Source of the DNA: Hibiscus mutabilis
Lineage: Eukaryota; Streptophyta; Magnoliopsida; Malvales; Malvaceae
Direction of reading: 5' to 3'
Length of the DNA stretch: 64,000 bases
Assembly: GCA_019671005.1 (NCBI GenBank)
Contig: CM033714.1
Span: 54,077,741-54,141,740, forward strand
The notes below the pieces were generated by a model. It searched no databases. It worked only from the letters and a program-made list of their open reading frames with translations, and was not told the origin of the DNA. How positions within the stretch are numbered: the first letter of the stretch is position 1; each line of letters starts with the position of its first letter. Shown in pieces: positions 34,382 through 46,288 of this stretch. The position numbers were made by a program, and so were the translations under genes.

Positions 34382-34886
34382 GGTAAGGTTTTCAACCCAT
34401 GTTTTGGAGCAGTTTTCAAATGTTGGATTGAACTTCGTACACGTAATCTTATAGAGAAACACTTTACTTTATGTTAACGTAAAAAATTCGTTCAAAAAAA
34501 CATCCGAAGGCAGCGTAAAACACGCCTAAACTCCCCTATGAGAGGTTTCTTGGTAGGGTTTTCAACGCATGTTTCAGAGTAGTTTTTGAATGTTTAACCG
34601 GAAGGCGGATGCGTAATCGTATAGATAAACACTTGGAGTTGATGTTGACATAAAAAATTTGTCTGAAAAACATTCTGGAGATGACGTAAAATGCGCCTAA
34701 ACACCCCTATGGGAGTTCTCTAGGTAGGGTTTTCAGTGCATGTTTCGGAGCGGTTTTTGAATGTTGGTTCGAACAACGAACGCGTAGTCTTACAAACAAA
34801 CACTTCTACTTGATATTAACTTAAAATGTGTTTTACGAAGAGGTATATGTTTTACGAAGTCTTTGTTAACGTATCCCCGCCTAAAC
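34382..34886. repeat. Three tandem repeats of about 170 bp
   Basis: Each unit starts GGTA(A/G)GGTTTTCA and includes GCATGTTTCGGAG, TTTTTGAATGTT, AAACACTT and CGCCTAAACACCCCTATG. Units begin at 34382, 34552 and 34723 and are clearly diverged from each other; the third is altered at its end. It lies between the PMD and Mutator genes. Confidence 0.85.
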
Positions 34887-35593
34887 ACAAAAAATAGAGA
34901 GATACAATGGGTGCTGCCAAAGAGTTACTCAACACGCTGTCACAGATTCCGCACAATTGGTGGTTTGGGATGCTCCATGTAATTAATGTAGTGGTCATTT
35001 ACACCATGATCTCCCCTTTCTTGGCTAATGTTGTAAAGAAAACTTTGCTCGTGCAACTACGCTCCATTTATACATAAAACGATCCCGATTTTGAATGCAT
35101 TTTCAAACATCATATTGTAAGGAATTAAATTTTGAAATGGATGTTTTAAACAATCAAACATCTGTTACCAATTATCTATAGTTGGGAATTCTAACATAAA
35201 CTCGCTTTGCATGTAAGTCGAGTTACACCCGTCGTGTTTTTGTGTATTATACCAGTTAAGCAGGAATCTGTGACATGATAAGCAAAACTCATCGTCAATG
35301 CAAGGTGAGTTAGACTGAACTCACCGTATGGGCACAAAAAGTTTGGCTCATCATGTCACAGATTGCTGCTTAGAATTGAAATTATGCTGCAAGTTTGCAT
35401 TTCCATTACGAACGTAAGAAACGAGGATTATGTTAAGGGAATTCTCCGTATATACATGGCGAGTTCCTAAACTTGTTAAGTTTTTACCCGCTAATCTATT
35501 TCTTATTTTCTACAACTCTCAAATAAACCCTCAAATTTCACCAACAAACTCTAACCCTAAATTTTCTCAATCTCATACAAATATCGATTTACA
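34887..35593. other. Non-coding spacer with a long imperfect inverted repeat
   Basis: GCAGGAATCTGTGACATGAT with AAGCAAAACT (35260-35289) pairs with TTTGGCTC and ATCATGTCACAGATTGCTGC (35340-35369), with a loop of about 50 bases that contains further CTCACC/GGTGAG pairing. No gene is seen. Confidence 0.7.
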
Positions 35594-37655
35594 ATGGCAC
35601 TAATACCAATCTAGCAATCGTATACTACGATGGCAATTGTATGGGAGGCAATACTGCAGAAAACTTTGAGTCCAAAATTTTTTTTGGATCAAATTCATTC
35701 GCACCGTTCCTTTCGAGTAGCTAGTCAAAAAGGCTGGTACCTGTCGGGCGTAACAGACCACTAAAGGCTCTCAATTACAGGTTTTAGACATCATTATTTC
35801 CAGTGACATACGGTAAAACGAGAATTTACATTGAAGACGATGTTAAAGCAATGATCGACACGCATACGGGGTATCGAGAGGAAATTTGCTACTTGTATGC
35901 AGATTTTAGTGGTGAAGAAGTAGATGACAATGAAAACCGAGTCGTAACTCAGGAGACAACATATGATTTCAACTCTTTGATGATGGATTACAATCTTGGC
36001 GTTCCTGCTTATACCCATGCATTTCATGATGAACCTGCATGTTCAATAGCACGACACTCGTACTCTAACTTCTTCGACCTAATTATCGAACAACCATCAA
36101 CTCAGCATTCTACCTTCAATCCATACATTGATAGCCATCAACCGATACTTGGTGGATCAGGTTTTTCATGGGGCCGACACTCTTGCGTTGCATTATTCAA
36201 TCTAAATGAGCCAAAGTACGCTTCTCCTAATTTTTCCCTGAGTCTACAACAACGACTTCTGCACCTGCCTATGCATCCATGGATGGTGATGAAGGCTACA
36301 CATCCCAGAAGAACCGATTCAAGAGCGCGACCTCAATGGTGCTGAGGCTGGGTTGTTCGTAGAGCCTGAAGATGTTGCTGCCGATTTTGCCTCTAAAACT
36401 GAAAGTGACACTGATATTGATGATGACGCCCCTGGAAACTTCAATGAAAATCAACTAGGACATGTTGCAATCAGTAGTGCCCTATCATCGTACGAGCCTC
36501 TGTCGCACATTCACGACATCGACATGGCAACAATAGACATGCAAGAGTTCCATGATGTGCTTGATATGGGTTTTGACGGTTCTTAATTTGCAATAAAAAA
36601 GATGACTTATGGGAAGGGAGAGAGTTCAAAACAAGCGACGAAGCAAAAGTTGCTGTTAAAAACTACAACGTACGTTACGATGTGCACTCCAAGGTGCAGT
36701 ACGCGACATTAAAGAATTACGTATGTGAATGTACAAAACGATTCGCACATGGATGAAATTGAAAGGTGCGGGTCAATAAAATGAAAAGAAAAGACAACAT
36801 CTGGGAGATCACAGTCTACAACGGCCTTCATACTTGTTGTGTCATCGGTTACAGGCAAGATCATCCAAACCTAGACTCTTATATTACCGCTGGGAGCATC
36901 CAAACAATTATCCAGGCAAGCCCAAAATCATTGTTTCTGTGTTACATGCGTATTTTAATACAATATATGATTACACGCCATCATACAAAAAGACTTTGAG
37001 GGGAAGGAACAATATACAACCCCAACACGATCGTAGATTTGGAAACCAAACAATATTATACGAACGATCGTGTGGTTCTTGATGTGCCAATTCAAATGAC
37101 TTTTCTAGACATTTCTGTAGTGTATGAATACGTACAATAACTGCAAGCCTGTCGTTCAAATCGATGACACATTCTTGTATAGAAGATACAAGCAAGTTTT
37201 GCTATTAGTCATTGTCCAAGACGGCAATCGCAAGACAATACCCATAGCGTTCGCACTTGTGCCCAAAGAAGATACTGAATCTTGTATGTTTTTCCTCAAG
37301 AAGCTACACCATCACATTATAGAAAATGATTGAGTTTGCTTGATCTCAGATCGAGGAGTTGGGATCAAGTCAACGATCCAATCTTTAGGCAGAAAGTTTC
37401 AAATCTCCAAACATTAAGCACCGTTACTGCCTATGCCATATTGCCGCAAACTACCATGGCTGGTATAAGAAGGACGATGAATGCAGGCTCGTTATACGCA
37501 TGGGTACGTTTTAAGATTTGTTGTATATGCCAGCGTTACTGCCTATAAGAAGCACCGTTACTGCCTATGCCATATTGCCGCAAACTACCATATTGCCTAT
37601 AAGAAGCACCGTTACTGCCTATGCCATATTGCCGCAAACTACCATATTGTCGCAA
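35594..37655 (+). pseudogene. Mutator-like (MULE) transposase, truncated at its 3' end
   Basis: Plus-strand reading: N-terminal domain FPVTYGKTRIYIEDDVKAMI, DTHTGYREEICYLYADFSGE (from 35796); an acidic middle part (36353-36586); a MuDR DNA-binding-like part, EFKTSDEAKVAVKNYNVRYD and YATLKNYVCECT; then the catalytic MULE domain CKPVVQIDDTFLYRRYKQVL with the first Asp, DGNRKTIPIAFALVPKEDTE, and ISDRG with the second Asp after a stop. The frame then reaches KHRYCLCHIAANYH, where a duplication follows and the gene ends against element B. The catalytic Glu region and SWIM zinc finger are missing. No terminal inverted repeats were identified. Several stops and frame changes are present. Confidence 0.85.
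37541..37648 (+). repeat. In-frame 54 bp tandem duplication inside the MULE gene
   Basis: Two identical 54-base units (37541-37594 and 37595-37648) encode AYKKHRYCLCHIAANYHI twice. A third, original copy of most of the unit lies at 37416-37457. The perfect identity of the two units means that the duplication is recent compared with the surrounding decay. Confidence 0.92.
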
Positions 37656-38913
37656 ATTTAGTGCTTTATAGTCGTCACAGGCGCGACTTGCCAAAAAGTC
37701 AGCTATACACTCCCTTTTATTACTTTCTGGCTTACGTATTGGATGTCAAATTCTGATAGTAGTATATGCCAGCTTGCTAATCTTCCTAATAAGGTCGGAG
37801 CTTCCATCATAAACTTTAGTGGGTCTAGCTTCGAAATTAGCCATGTAGTGTGGTACAACATATACTGCATGAGCCTTTTAGCCGCTCAAGAATATCTGGT
37901 TTCACAGCCAGTGAATTTCTTGCTTAAACAATATATTGCCCTTTCTTTCCTTCCGGTTTCATCATGTTGCCCCAATACACAGCCTATGGTGTTTTCATGT
38001 ACTGTTAAGTAAAGAATCAACAGCTTTTCCGAGATGGGCGGTACCGATAATGAGAGGATTGGTTAACTGTTCCTTGATCTTTTCCAAGGCTACTTGACAT
38101 TCTTCATTCCATGTCTTGGGGTTATTCTTTCGAAGTAGCCTGAATATTGGTTCGCACTTATCAGTTAATTGGGAGATGAAACGGGCAATGTAATTTAATC
38201 TTCCCAATAAACCTTGAACCTCTTTCTATGTTTGGGGTGGTAGGAGTTCTTGTATGGCCTTAACCTTATCGGGATCGATCTCGATTCCTCTTTTTCTCAC
38301 AACAAATCCTAACAATTTTTTGGACGTAACCCCGAATGTGCACTTAGTAGGGTTGAGCTTCAGCTGAAATTTTCTCAACCTTTGGAAGAGTTTTTCTAGG
38401 TTCATTATATGCTCTTCATCAGGCTGAGATTTAGAGATCATATCGTCTACGTACACTTTTATCTGTTGTGCATCATATCATAAAAAAGAGTAACCATGGT
38501 TCTCTGGTAAGTGGCCCATGCATTCTTCAAACCAAAGGGCATCACCTTATAGCAGAAAGTTCCCCAAAGTGTTATAAAAGTGGTATTTTCCATAACTTCT
38601 GGGCATATTTTGATCTGGTTATACCCAGAGAATCCATCCATGAAAGAGAAAAGGGAATGTCTGGCTGTGTTGTCCACTAAGGTATCAATATGTGGTAGGG
38701 GAAGTTATCTTTAGGGCTTGCCCTATTGAGATCCCTGTAGTCAACGTACATACGTACCTTTCCATCATTCTTTGGGACCGGGATGATATTGGCCACCTAT
38801 TCGGGATACTTAGCTATTTCGAGGAACCCTGCGTCAAACTACTTTCCCACTTCATCTCTAATCTTTATAAGTGTCTCGGCCTTCATCCTTCTATGTTTTT
38901 GCGTTACAGGTTC
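37653..38913 (-). mobile_element. Element B (Ogre-like Ty3/gypsy), left part: RT and start of RNase H
   Basis: The minus strand from element A leftwards reads VTQKHRRMKAE, FMDGFSGYNQIKICPE, TFCYKVMPFGLKNAWATYQR, VYVDDMISKS, LNPTKCTFGVTSKKLLGFVV and GRLNYIARFISQLTDKCEP, all standard Tat/Ogre RT and thumb motifs with the catalytic pair intact. RNase H starts near 37990 but ends around 37653 with ADFLASRACDDYKALN, where it abuts the MULE gene. The rest of RNase H, integrase and the 3' LTR are missing. Frames break several times. Confidence 0.88.
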
Positions 38914-41900
38914 TGTAACGACATTTTTTTTCCTTTCTTTGAAATCTTCGTTTAAAGAGATTTATTTTGAATTTTTTTTCTTTGGAAAAATCGATAAAAA
39001 CTTGGAGTCGCCACCGATCACTTGGATAAGGTAGGCCAGACACCACAAAACCAGAGATTTATTTTGAAAGAGTTTGGGAGTTCGTTGCGTGTGGGGAACG
39101 ATTAACACCCCCATCACGCCCGAAAATTGGTATAAAAAATATTTGCTGCTTTTAACTGAAGAAAATTGTCGGAATTTGAAAAGAATTTAATTCAGCGACC
39201 TTAATTGAAAATTAACCTTAATTGAATGGGCTTTATCAAATTGGTGGGTTAAAATTAATTGGACATTTAATTAATAAGGTTGCGATACATCGGACCATAG
39301 ATTAAACTGACATCGAGTAAGCCCGACTACCGTGTTAATTTACGATTCGAAATCCCGTAGGTCACCTTTATGCATGGTGCAAGCAGTTAAGGAATGAAGT
39401 AATGACTTTGTCAAGTTTTAATTCTATCTTGAGTTGGTAAGGTTTAATTCAAATATTTGGTCAACATCCTTTAAGCTCGAACTGTTACGACACAAATATC
39501 AGAACTAATGGATACCTCCCCTTTTCATGATTCAAGATTAATTAACACAAAGTCAATGGGCCGTATGAATGACAATTGAGGAACGACAAACAAAGGCACC
39601 AAAAATAAACACAAAAGGCCTAACCTATGAAGGCCTAAATTATGGAAAGCCCAAATGATGATCTAATTATTAATTAGGTGATTCTAATGTTTAATCCTAA
39701 ATTACTTAGCCCTAAACAACTAAAACCATAACATATTATGATACTTAATATGAGATTTAACATCAATCTAGGTTTGAAATTAATTTTATCATAAGAACCA
39801 TTAAGAAACGTTCAATTAATTTTAATGACTTTTACATTTACTCTAATGAGCCAAGAGCAAATTAAAATCCATTGAATTAATTCGAACTCTAATCTAACTA
39901 AGGCTCTACAGAATCTAAACATAGAATTAACTTGATTCATTTAAGGGTCGCGCCCTTATGAGACGAGCAGGAAATCTAAATTAATTGAATTAATCCTTTT
40001 AAACCAATCTAAAGCCCAAAAACTATTAGCTGGCCCAAGACCTAAGGCCCAAAATTTAAAGGCCCAAACCACTAACCCTAGGCCTAAAACTAAAAGCCCA
40101 AAACTAAAACTAAGCTTACACTAAAACTATGCCAAACCTAAACTATTTCAATCAAGGCCTAAACTAAAAGCCCAAGCCCACATATCACAAAAATATTGCA
40201 GCTGTTTTGAATATATATATATATATTATACTGTTTAAAAAAAACAAAACATAATGTGTCGAAAACACATAATACTTTTTTATATCTTTTGAAGCTATAT
40301 TTTATACGCATATAAAAAAATACGATGTATATATATTGTTTTACAAACCCAAATAAATTATGCAATGTAAGGACAAATACACATTATACATTATAATATA
40401 AAAAATATATATTTTACAAAATACATATTGTATGTAGAGAAAAAGAATAAATTTCTTTAAATCATATATGTATATAAAAACATTTTGTTAGTATATATAT
40501 TTTTATAAAGCTATAACTTTCTACAAGAATTATATATTACATATGTCTTAAATAAACCTTATATTACCTTTTTTAAATAGAAAACTATATGTTCTATACT
40601 ATAAACCACATATCAAAAACAACACATAACCCTATGCTCTAAAAACGAACATCCCACATAAATATTTCAACTGATAAAAAACATATTCAAATATAAATAA
40701 AAAACAATAACATATGAACAAAATAAACTATAAATAAGATGCATGAAGAGGGAAATTAAATACTGGAAATTGGACTAAATTGAAAAGAGATAAAATTTTG
40801 AGGCTCAATTAAAAGGATAATATGGACGAGATTGCAAGAAAACGAAAAGTTACGAGGACCTGGGTTGTAATTATAAAAGGCAGAATGGCCTCGGAGGGGA
40901 TTTTAGGAACGTGGAGGGACTCTTCGTGTAATTTTAAAAAGAGGAAGGGCTAAATACGTGATTATAACGAGGCGGAGGTCCTTATTATGTTATTTCCCCT
41001 TTTTTAAAACATGAAAATATTATAAAACCCCTTCTATCTCAATTCATTTCCTCTTTCGGCAAAAATAGAAACCCAGCGTTATAACACCTCCCCCTGTGTT
41101 CATTTGGGTTCTTTAAGAACCCAGATTCCGGCAGTCCTCTTCCGCAAAACCCAGAATCTAGCTATCAAGCCGCCGTGCCGGCCTCCATACAATGGTGGCC
41201 AGCAAAGCCAAAACCTCCAGAAAAACCCTTATCAACCCTAGAAAATAGATCGAACCCTAGTTTTCTGAAACTCAAACCCTTCCCCTTTCAAAATCAAAAA
41301 ATCAAACACGAAATCGAAACTTGAAACTAATTACACCACCATTCCCACCCTTCCGTTTCACCATACACGACCTAGGGAGGTCGTAAGGTTTTTCAACGGT
41401 AGTAGGAGGCAGATTGACGTGAGAGGAGAGGAAAAACAATGAGGATAAGAACCACAAAACCCTAAATCTTTCTGATTTTCTTTATGCACATGCTTCGAAA
41501 TGTAAAAGGGAGATGTTTATAGCTCTGTAAGTGTGAGGTTTGCTGCCTCTTTGCTATTCTTTTTGATATTCTAGTATGCTTACAATTGATATAGGTCATT
41601 GTCTTTATATACCCTGAATTACATGTAATTTTTAAATTGAAATTACATGCGAAAATTCCCTATTGGTTCTGATTTTTCTGAATGAAATGGTGCATCCTCT
41701 GCATTGTCGATTTGTCCCCTGATTCCATTACTCTCCAACATTTGCGTTGTTTTCTGCCTTTGATTTTTCTGCTAACTTGTCCTTTTTGTTGCATATGCCA
41801 CTGTGGCCGAGCGGTTGTTGAAGGGGACCAGCTATCTGCCAGCGTGGCGGTCGTCGTGGAGTGCAACAACTGCCATGGCGTCGAGGTGGCGTTGGTGTGG

Positions 41901-42583
41901 CCAGAATGCGAATGGTCACAAGAACTGGAGGGGTCGAGCGTGGGAAAATCGAATGGTCACTCCCTCGAACGTGGACCGTTCTTTGATATCTTGATCCAAC
42001 AGAGGGAATGTTGGCGGCTGCAACCAAAATTCATCAGATTAGGGCTAGGGTTTCTTTATTATTGGGCCCAAAATGGGCCACTATGTAATATATTGTTTTG
42101 GGGCTTTTGTAATGGACTCTTATAATAATTATATTTGGGCTATTTTTATTTAATTTAACATTCTTTTTATATTTCCAGACTTGTTTTATAATAATAATAA
42201 TAATATAATATAAACGGTAACAACATATGATAGTAATATAATAATAATGATAATAAGGTAATAGGATAATATAATACTCTAGTAATATCAAAATAGATAA
42301 TAACATAACAATGAGAAAAAAGGAAGTACAATACTAGTAACCTAGGCCCATTAAATTCCTTATAGCATTTAGTTCTTTTAATCGGGTAATATATATATAG
42401 CCAACACATATAACTTAATATGATATAAGATCCCTATTAGTTATGATTCTAATAACCTTAGTGTTTTTAGTTTCTTTGGTTTTGTTTTTTATTATATAAA
42501 AAATAAATAGGATAAATAAAGCCTTTTTATTGTAACATGAAAATAAAAAAGGTTTTTTCCCCAGACAAAAATAGTGATTATAG
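38914..42583 (-). repeat. Element A 3' LTR, 3670 bp
   Basis: It starts TGTAACGACATTTTT and ends GTGATTATA, where the right LTR keeps ATTACA. It is about 300 bases longer than the right LTR, mainly because that copy lost the part equivalent to roughly 39610-39970. AT-rich tracts fill 40200-40700. A tRNA-like A-box phrase lies at 41804-41816, and a plus-strand TATAAAA at 41021. Confidence 0.9.
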
Positions 42584-42597
42584 CTGCCCCTCTTTGC
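42584..42597 (-). other. Element A polypurine tract
   Basis: The minus strand reads CAAAGAGGGGCAGC directly before the 3' LTR. Confidence 0.8.
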
Positions 42598-42789
42598 TTA
42601 TACTTGTGGAAGAAGGATAAAGCAAATACCATAAGTACTAATTTTGTCGTACTTCCCTGTTGGATGATTTTGAGCTGCGAGTTCTTCCTATATAGAACAT
42701 GTTCGCTCTTTCTCTCCCTACAACACGGAGCTATGAGTATCTACCTCTTTTGCCCCAAAGTCTTTGAGCTACGGGTATTTAACCCTTTT

Positions 42790-43333
42790 GCTCTAAATCC
42801 CTAAGCTATGAGTATCTGCCTCCTTCTCTCGGTAGTTCCAACGTGGCGAGTTTGAAATCCTCCACCTGAAATCCTTGAGCCCTGAGTATCAGCCTCATTT
42901 TCTCTGAAAACCCTAAACTATAAGTATCTGCCTCCTTTGCTCGATAGTTCTAGTATGGCGAGTTTGAAATCCTTCGCCTAAAACCCTTGAGCTTTGAGTA
43001 TCTATCTCCTTCGCTCTGAAAACTCTGAACTATGAGTACCTGCCTCCTCTGCTCGGTAGTTCTAATATGGTGAGTTTGAAATTCTTCGCCTGAAATCCTT
43101 GAGCTTTGAGTATCTATCTCCTTCGCTCTGAAAAATCTGAACTGTGAGTATCTACCTCCTTCGCTCGGTAGTTCTAGTATGGCGAGTTTGAAATCCTTCA
43201 CCTAAAATCCTTGAGCTTTGAGTATCTATCTCCTTCTCTCTAAAAACTCTGAACTATGAGTATCTGCCTCATTCGCTCGGTAGTTCTAGTATGGCGAGTT
43301 TAAAATCCTTCGCCTGAAACCCTTGAACTTTGT
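42790..43333. repeat. Minisatellite, five copies of 112 bp, in the 3' region of element A
   Basis: The anchor GG(C/T)GAGTTTGAAATCC (with minor variants) recurs at 42845, 42957, 43069, 43181 and 43293, exactly 112 bases apart. Units also share CTTTGAGTATCTATCTCC, GCTCTGAAAACTCTGAACT and CGCTCGGTAGTTCTAGTA. The array lies between the integrase gene and the 3' LTR. Confidence 0.93.
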
Positions 43334-44589
43334 TGTTTAAATATCTGTAAAAAGATGCAACACTATGATAGTGTAGGTTAGCATGCTCCTATCTTAGGGA
43401 TGTCTAGTCTACGTATGATGTATGGCTGACGGGATTTAATCGCTTTTCCCAAAAGCCTTCATTTCCTTGATCAGTCATTCTTTGATTTCTTCTTTACTTC
43501 TTTCTTCGTCTTCTTCTTGTTCTTTGCAACGAACGGTGCTTTGCCTCATGCTTAGGTGCTACCATTTATGCCCTTTTTTTATTCCGGTCTTCTGACATTT
43601 TTTGTTTTGAAATCCCTTTTCGATTTTTCACCTCAGATTCATTTTCCCAAAGCGCCCTTTTAGGTTTTCACTTGGGGTTTCTTTTTCTTCTCCCTTTTCT
43701 TTTTCTTTTTCTTCTTTTCTTTTTCTTTTCCTTTTTTCTTTTTCTCTTTTTCTTTTTTCCTTCTCCTATTCTGTTTTTTTTTATTTTTCTCTTCCGGTGC
43801 CTTTTCGGGGTTTTTTACCCCGGGATAGCTTTATGCTCAAAATCTCTTTATTCCCTGTGATAGTCATGAAACATGATTTGGTCGAGACTTATTTTTCTTT
43901 CCTTGGCCTAATGAATGGAGTCTCCTCTTGGTTCGGCCTTGATATACTTCTTTGCACCATTTGCATTTAAAAGGTTAGAACATAATAATACTAAGAAACC
44001 TTTTGCTTTTCATAAACCTACGTCAACCTACTTGCAATATGCTTGTAAAAAGACATGAAAAGGTGTGAAATAGTACTTTATTAATACTTCAAAATTTTAG
44101 AAAGATCTGAAAGTCATGGTAAACATAGAAGAAAAAGAAAACAAAGCATAGTGTTGCATCCCAATCATTGACTGTATGAATGATGCGAGAGCCCATCGAA
44201 CGAAATAGATATCTTGCTATAAATTCTCTTATGAAACTCCTTAATTCATCTGAGGGTTCCTTCTCTTGGATGCGTAATTTGCGACGGTCATCTGAGCTGC
44301 CTTTTTTTGGGTTTTCCACTCAAATCCTCATTTGGTTTCAAGATGCCATTTTATGGTTTTCATCTTGAACCCTCATCTCTTTTTTTACACCTAAAGCACC
44401 ATTTTTGGGTTTTCACTCTAGGTATTTTCATTTTGCGAAGTGCCCTTCCGGGTTTTCACTTCATATTTCTTTCTTTTTTCCTTTCTCTTTTTCTCTTTTC
44501 TTCTTCATGCATAGTGCCTCTTGACCGAATCTGAATTCACCGGATTATTCAACACCTTTCCATCCATTTCTGTTAGGATCAATGCTCAT
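43334..44589. other. Element A 3' untranslated region with long homopyrimidine tract
   Basis: No gene is supported. 43672-43770 is almost pure pyrimidine on the plus strand (purine on the element's coding strand), and 44461-44510 is a second such run. Confidence 0.6.
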
Positions 44590-45560
44590 CCGAAAAAGGT
44601 CCTTCCCAATTAGGCATCCATTTTTCGCGGGAATCTTTCTGATTTGACAGGATTCTTTTAAGCACTAGATCCCCCTCTCAAAATTCTCTCGGGCGAACTT
44701 TCTTGTCGTAAGCTCGCATCATCCTTTTTTGGTACATCTAGCCATGGCAGAGGGCTTTCAACCTCTTTTCCTCAGCGAGATTCAATTGGTCAAACCGAGC
44801 CTGCATCCATTCAGCTTATTCCATCTTTACCTCACTTAGAATTCAAAGCGATGGAATTTCTACTTCGATATGTAGTACTACTTCCGTGCCATAGACCAAT
44901 AAGTACGGCGTTGTCCCCGTAGAAGTGCGTACTGATGTGCGGTAGGCAAATGAAGCAAATGGAAACTTTTCGTTCCAGTCCTTGAAGGTGTTAGTGGTCT
45001 TTGCTATGATCTTCTTGATATTTTTGTTTGCCGCTTCTACTGCTCCATTCATCTTGGGGCGATAGGTGGTGGAATTATGGTGTGTTATTTTTAAATGCTC
45101 ACACACGTCTTCCATCATTTTATTGTTTAGGTTGGAAGACTTATCGGTAATAATCCTTTCCGGTAAGCCATAATGACAAATGATCTCTTTCTTTAAAAAC
45201 TTGCAAACTATTGCTCTTGAAATGCTGGCATAGGATGCTTCTTCTATCCACTTAGTAAAGTAATCGATGACAACAAAAATAAAGCGATGTCCATTGGATG
45301 CCTTGGGATGAATCTAACTAATAACATCTATTCCCCATACAGCGAACGTCCATGCTAAGTTCAGGGTGTGCAGAGGCAATGGCGGAGAATGGATCTTTTC
45401 AGCGTATATCTGACACTTATGACATTTCTTTGCATAGCTAATACAATATTCTTCTATGGTTGACCAAAAGTATCCATAACTCATGATTTTTCGAGCTATT
45501 GAGAAACCATTGGTATCTGTCCCACAGAGCCCATCATGCACCTCAGCCAGTATATTTTTT
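44590..45560 (-). pseudogene. Element A integrase
   Basis: The zinc finger is EVHDGLCGTDTNGF...CISYAKKCHKCQIY; the His expected after CGT is Asp. The core reads GIDVIS, a TAG stop, then FIFVVIDYFTKWIEEASYAS (first Asp), GLPERIITDKSSNLNN (second Asp) and NGAVEAANKNIKKI (Glu), so the catalytic triad survives around the stop. The C-terminal domain (44840-44590) gives EWMQARFDQLNLAEEKRLKA, YDKKVRPREF, EGDLVLKRI and WMPNWEGPF, with two more stops. Architecture is that of Tat/Ogre integrase without chromodomain. Confidence 0.88.
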
Positions 45561-46288
45561 GCTTCTTGGGTATTGACACACCTTAACAGTATTTGGTCCT
45601 TACCTTTTTTGTACAAGATCTCCCCGTCTAAAACATATATGGCTGTCATTCTTCTGATGGTTCTCTTTTCATTTTCATTGGTCCCATTGGGGTAGGTTTG
45701 GAATTTGATATACTGAAGGATGTCATAATACCATGGGTTGCCATCTGCTTCCTCTTCCAAACTACAGCAATGAGCCGATATCTCAAAAGTTTTCATCTCG
45801 ATTGGCTTCATTTCAGCCTCAGTACTTGCTTTAAACATTACAGCTAACGTCGCCAAGGCATCTGCCATTTGATTGTCTTCCCTCGGAAGGTAGATGAAGC
45901 TGATTTTTTCAAAGCTTTTAACTAACTCTTGGATCAGATCGTAATACTTGACCAACTTCGAGTCTCTTGTTTCCCATTCTTTCTGTAACTGATAGATTAC
46001 CAAGGAGGAATCCCTAAAAACTTGAAGCACCTTGATTTTACTTTCAATGGCTGCGTTTAAACCCATAACACAGGCCTCGTACTCGACTATGTTATTTGTG
46101 CAAAAGAATTCCAATCTACTGGTGAAGGGATAGTAAACATTTTCTGGAGAGATTAACACTGCCCCAATTTCATGGCCTAATGCATTGGATGCCCCATTGA
46201 AGTAGAGCTTCCACAACTCGTCCTCTGGAGTAGCCTCTTCCTCAACTGTTATGTACATTAGGTCTTCATCGAGGAAATTAAAGTCCAA
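45561..46288 (-). pseudogene. Element A RNase H (aRNH type)
   Basis: A 324-residue open frame (46288-45314) begins with the connector FNFLDEDLMYITVEEEATPE and runs through RNase H into the integrase zinc finger. RNase H reads WKLYFNGASNALGHEIGAVL, NIVEYEACVMGLNAAIES (Glu), LQVFRDSSLVIYQLQKEW (Asp) and EDNQMADALATLAV (Asp). The first catalytic Asp (normally FDGAS) is Asn, a single transition, which would remove activity. The frame is otherwise open. Confidence 0.9.

Noticed and set aside
36971..37195. Minus-strand gene opposite to the MULE transposase
   Set aside because: It overlaps clear plus-strand MULE motifs and has no motif of its own.
41682..42125. 147-codon plus-strand ORF in the LTR of element A (and its counterpart at 57274-57645)
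   Set aside because: The two LTR copies do not keep the same frame throughout and there is no recognisable domain; probably chance.
42034..42409. Tyr/Ile-rich ORFs in AT-rich LTR sequence
   Set aside because: Low-complexity translation of ATA-rich DNA.
42950..43201. ORF in the 112 bp array
   Set aside because: It is produced by tandem repetition, with no start context or domain.
43672..43860. Phe/Leu-rich membrane-like ORF
   Set aside because: It is translation of a homopyrimidine tract.
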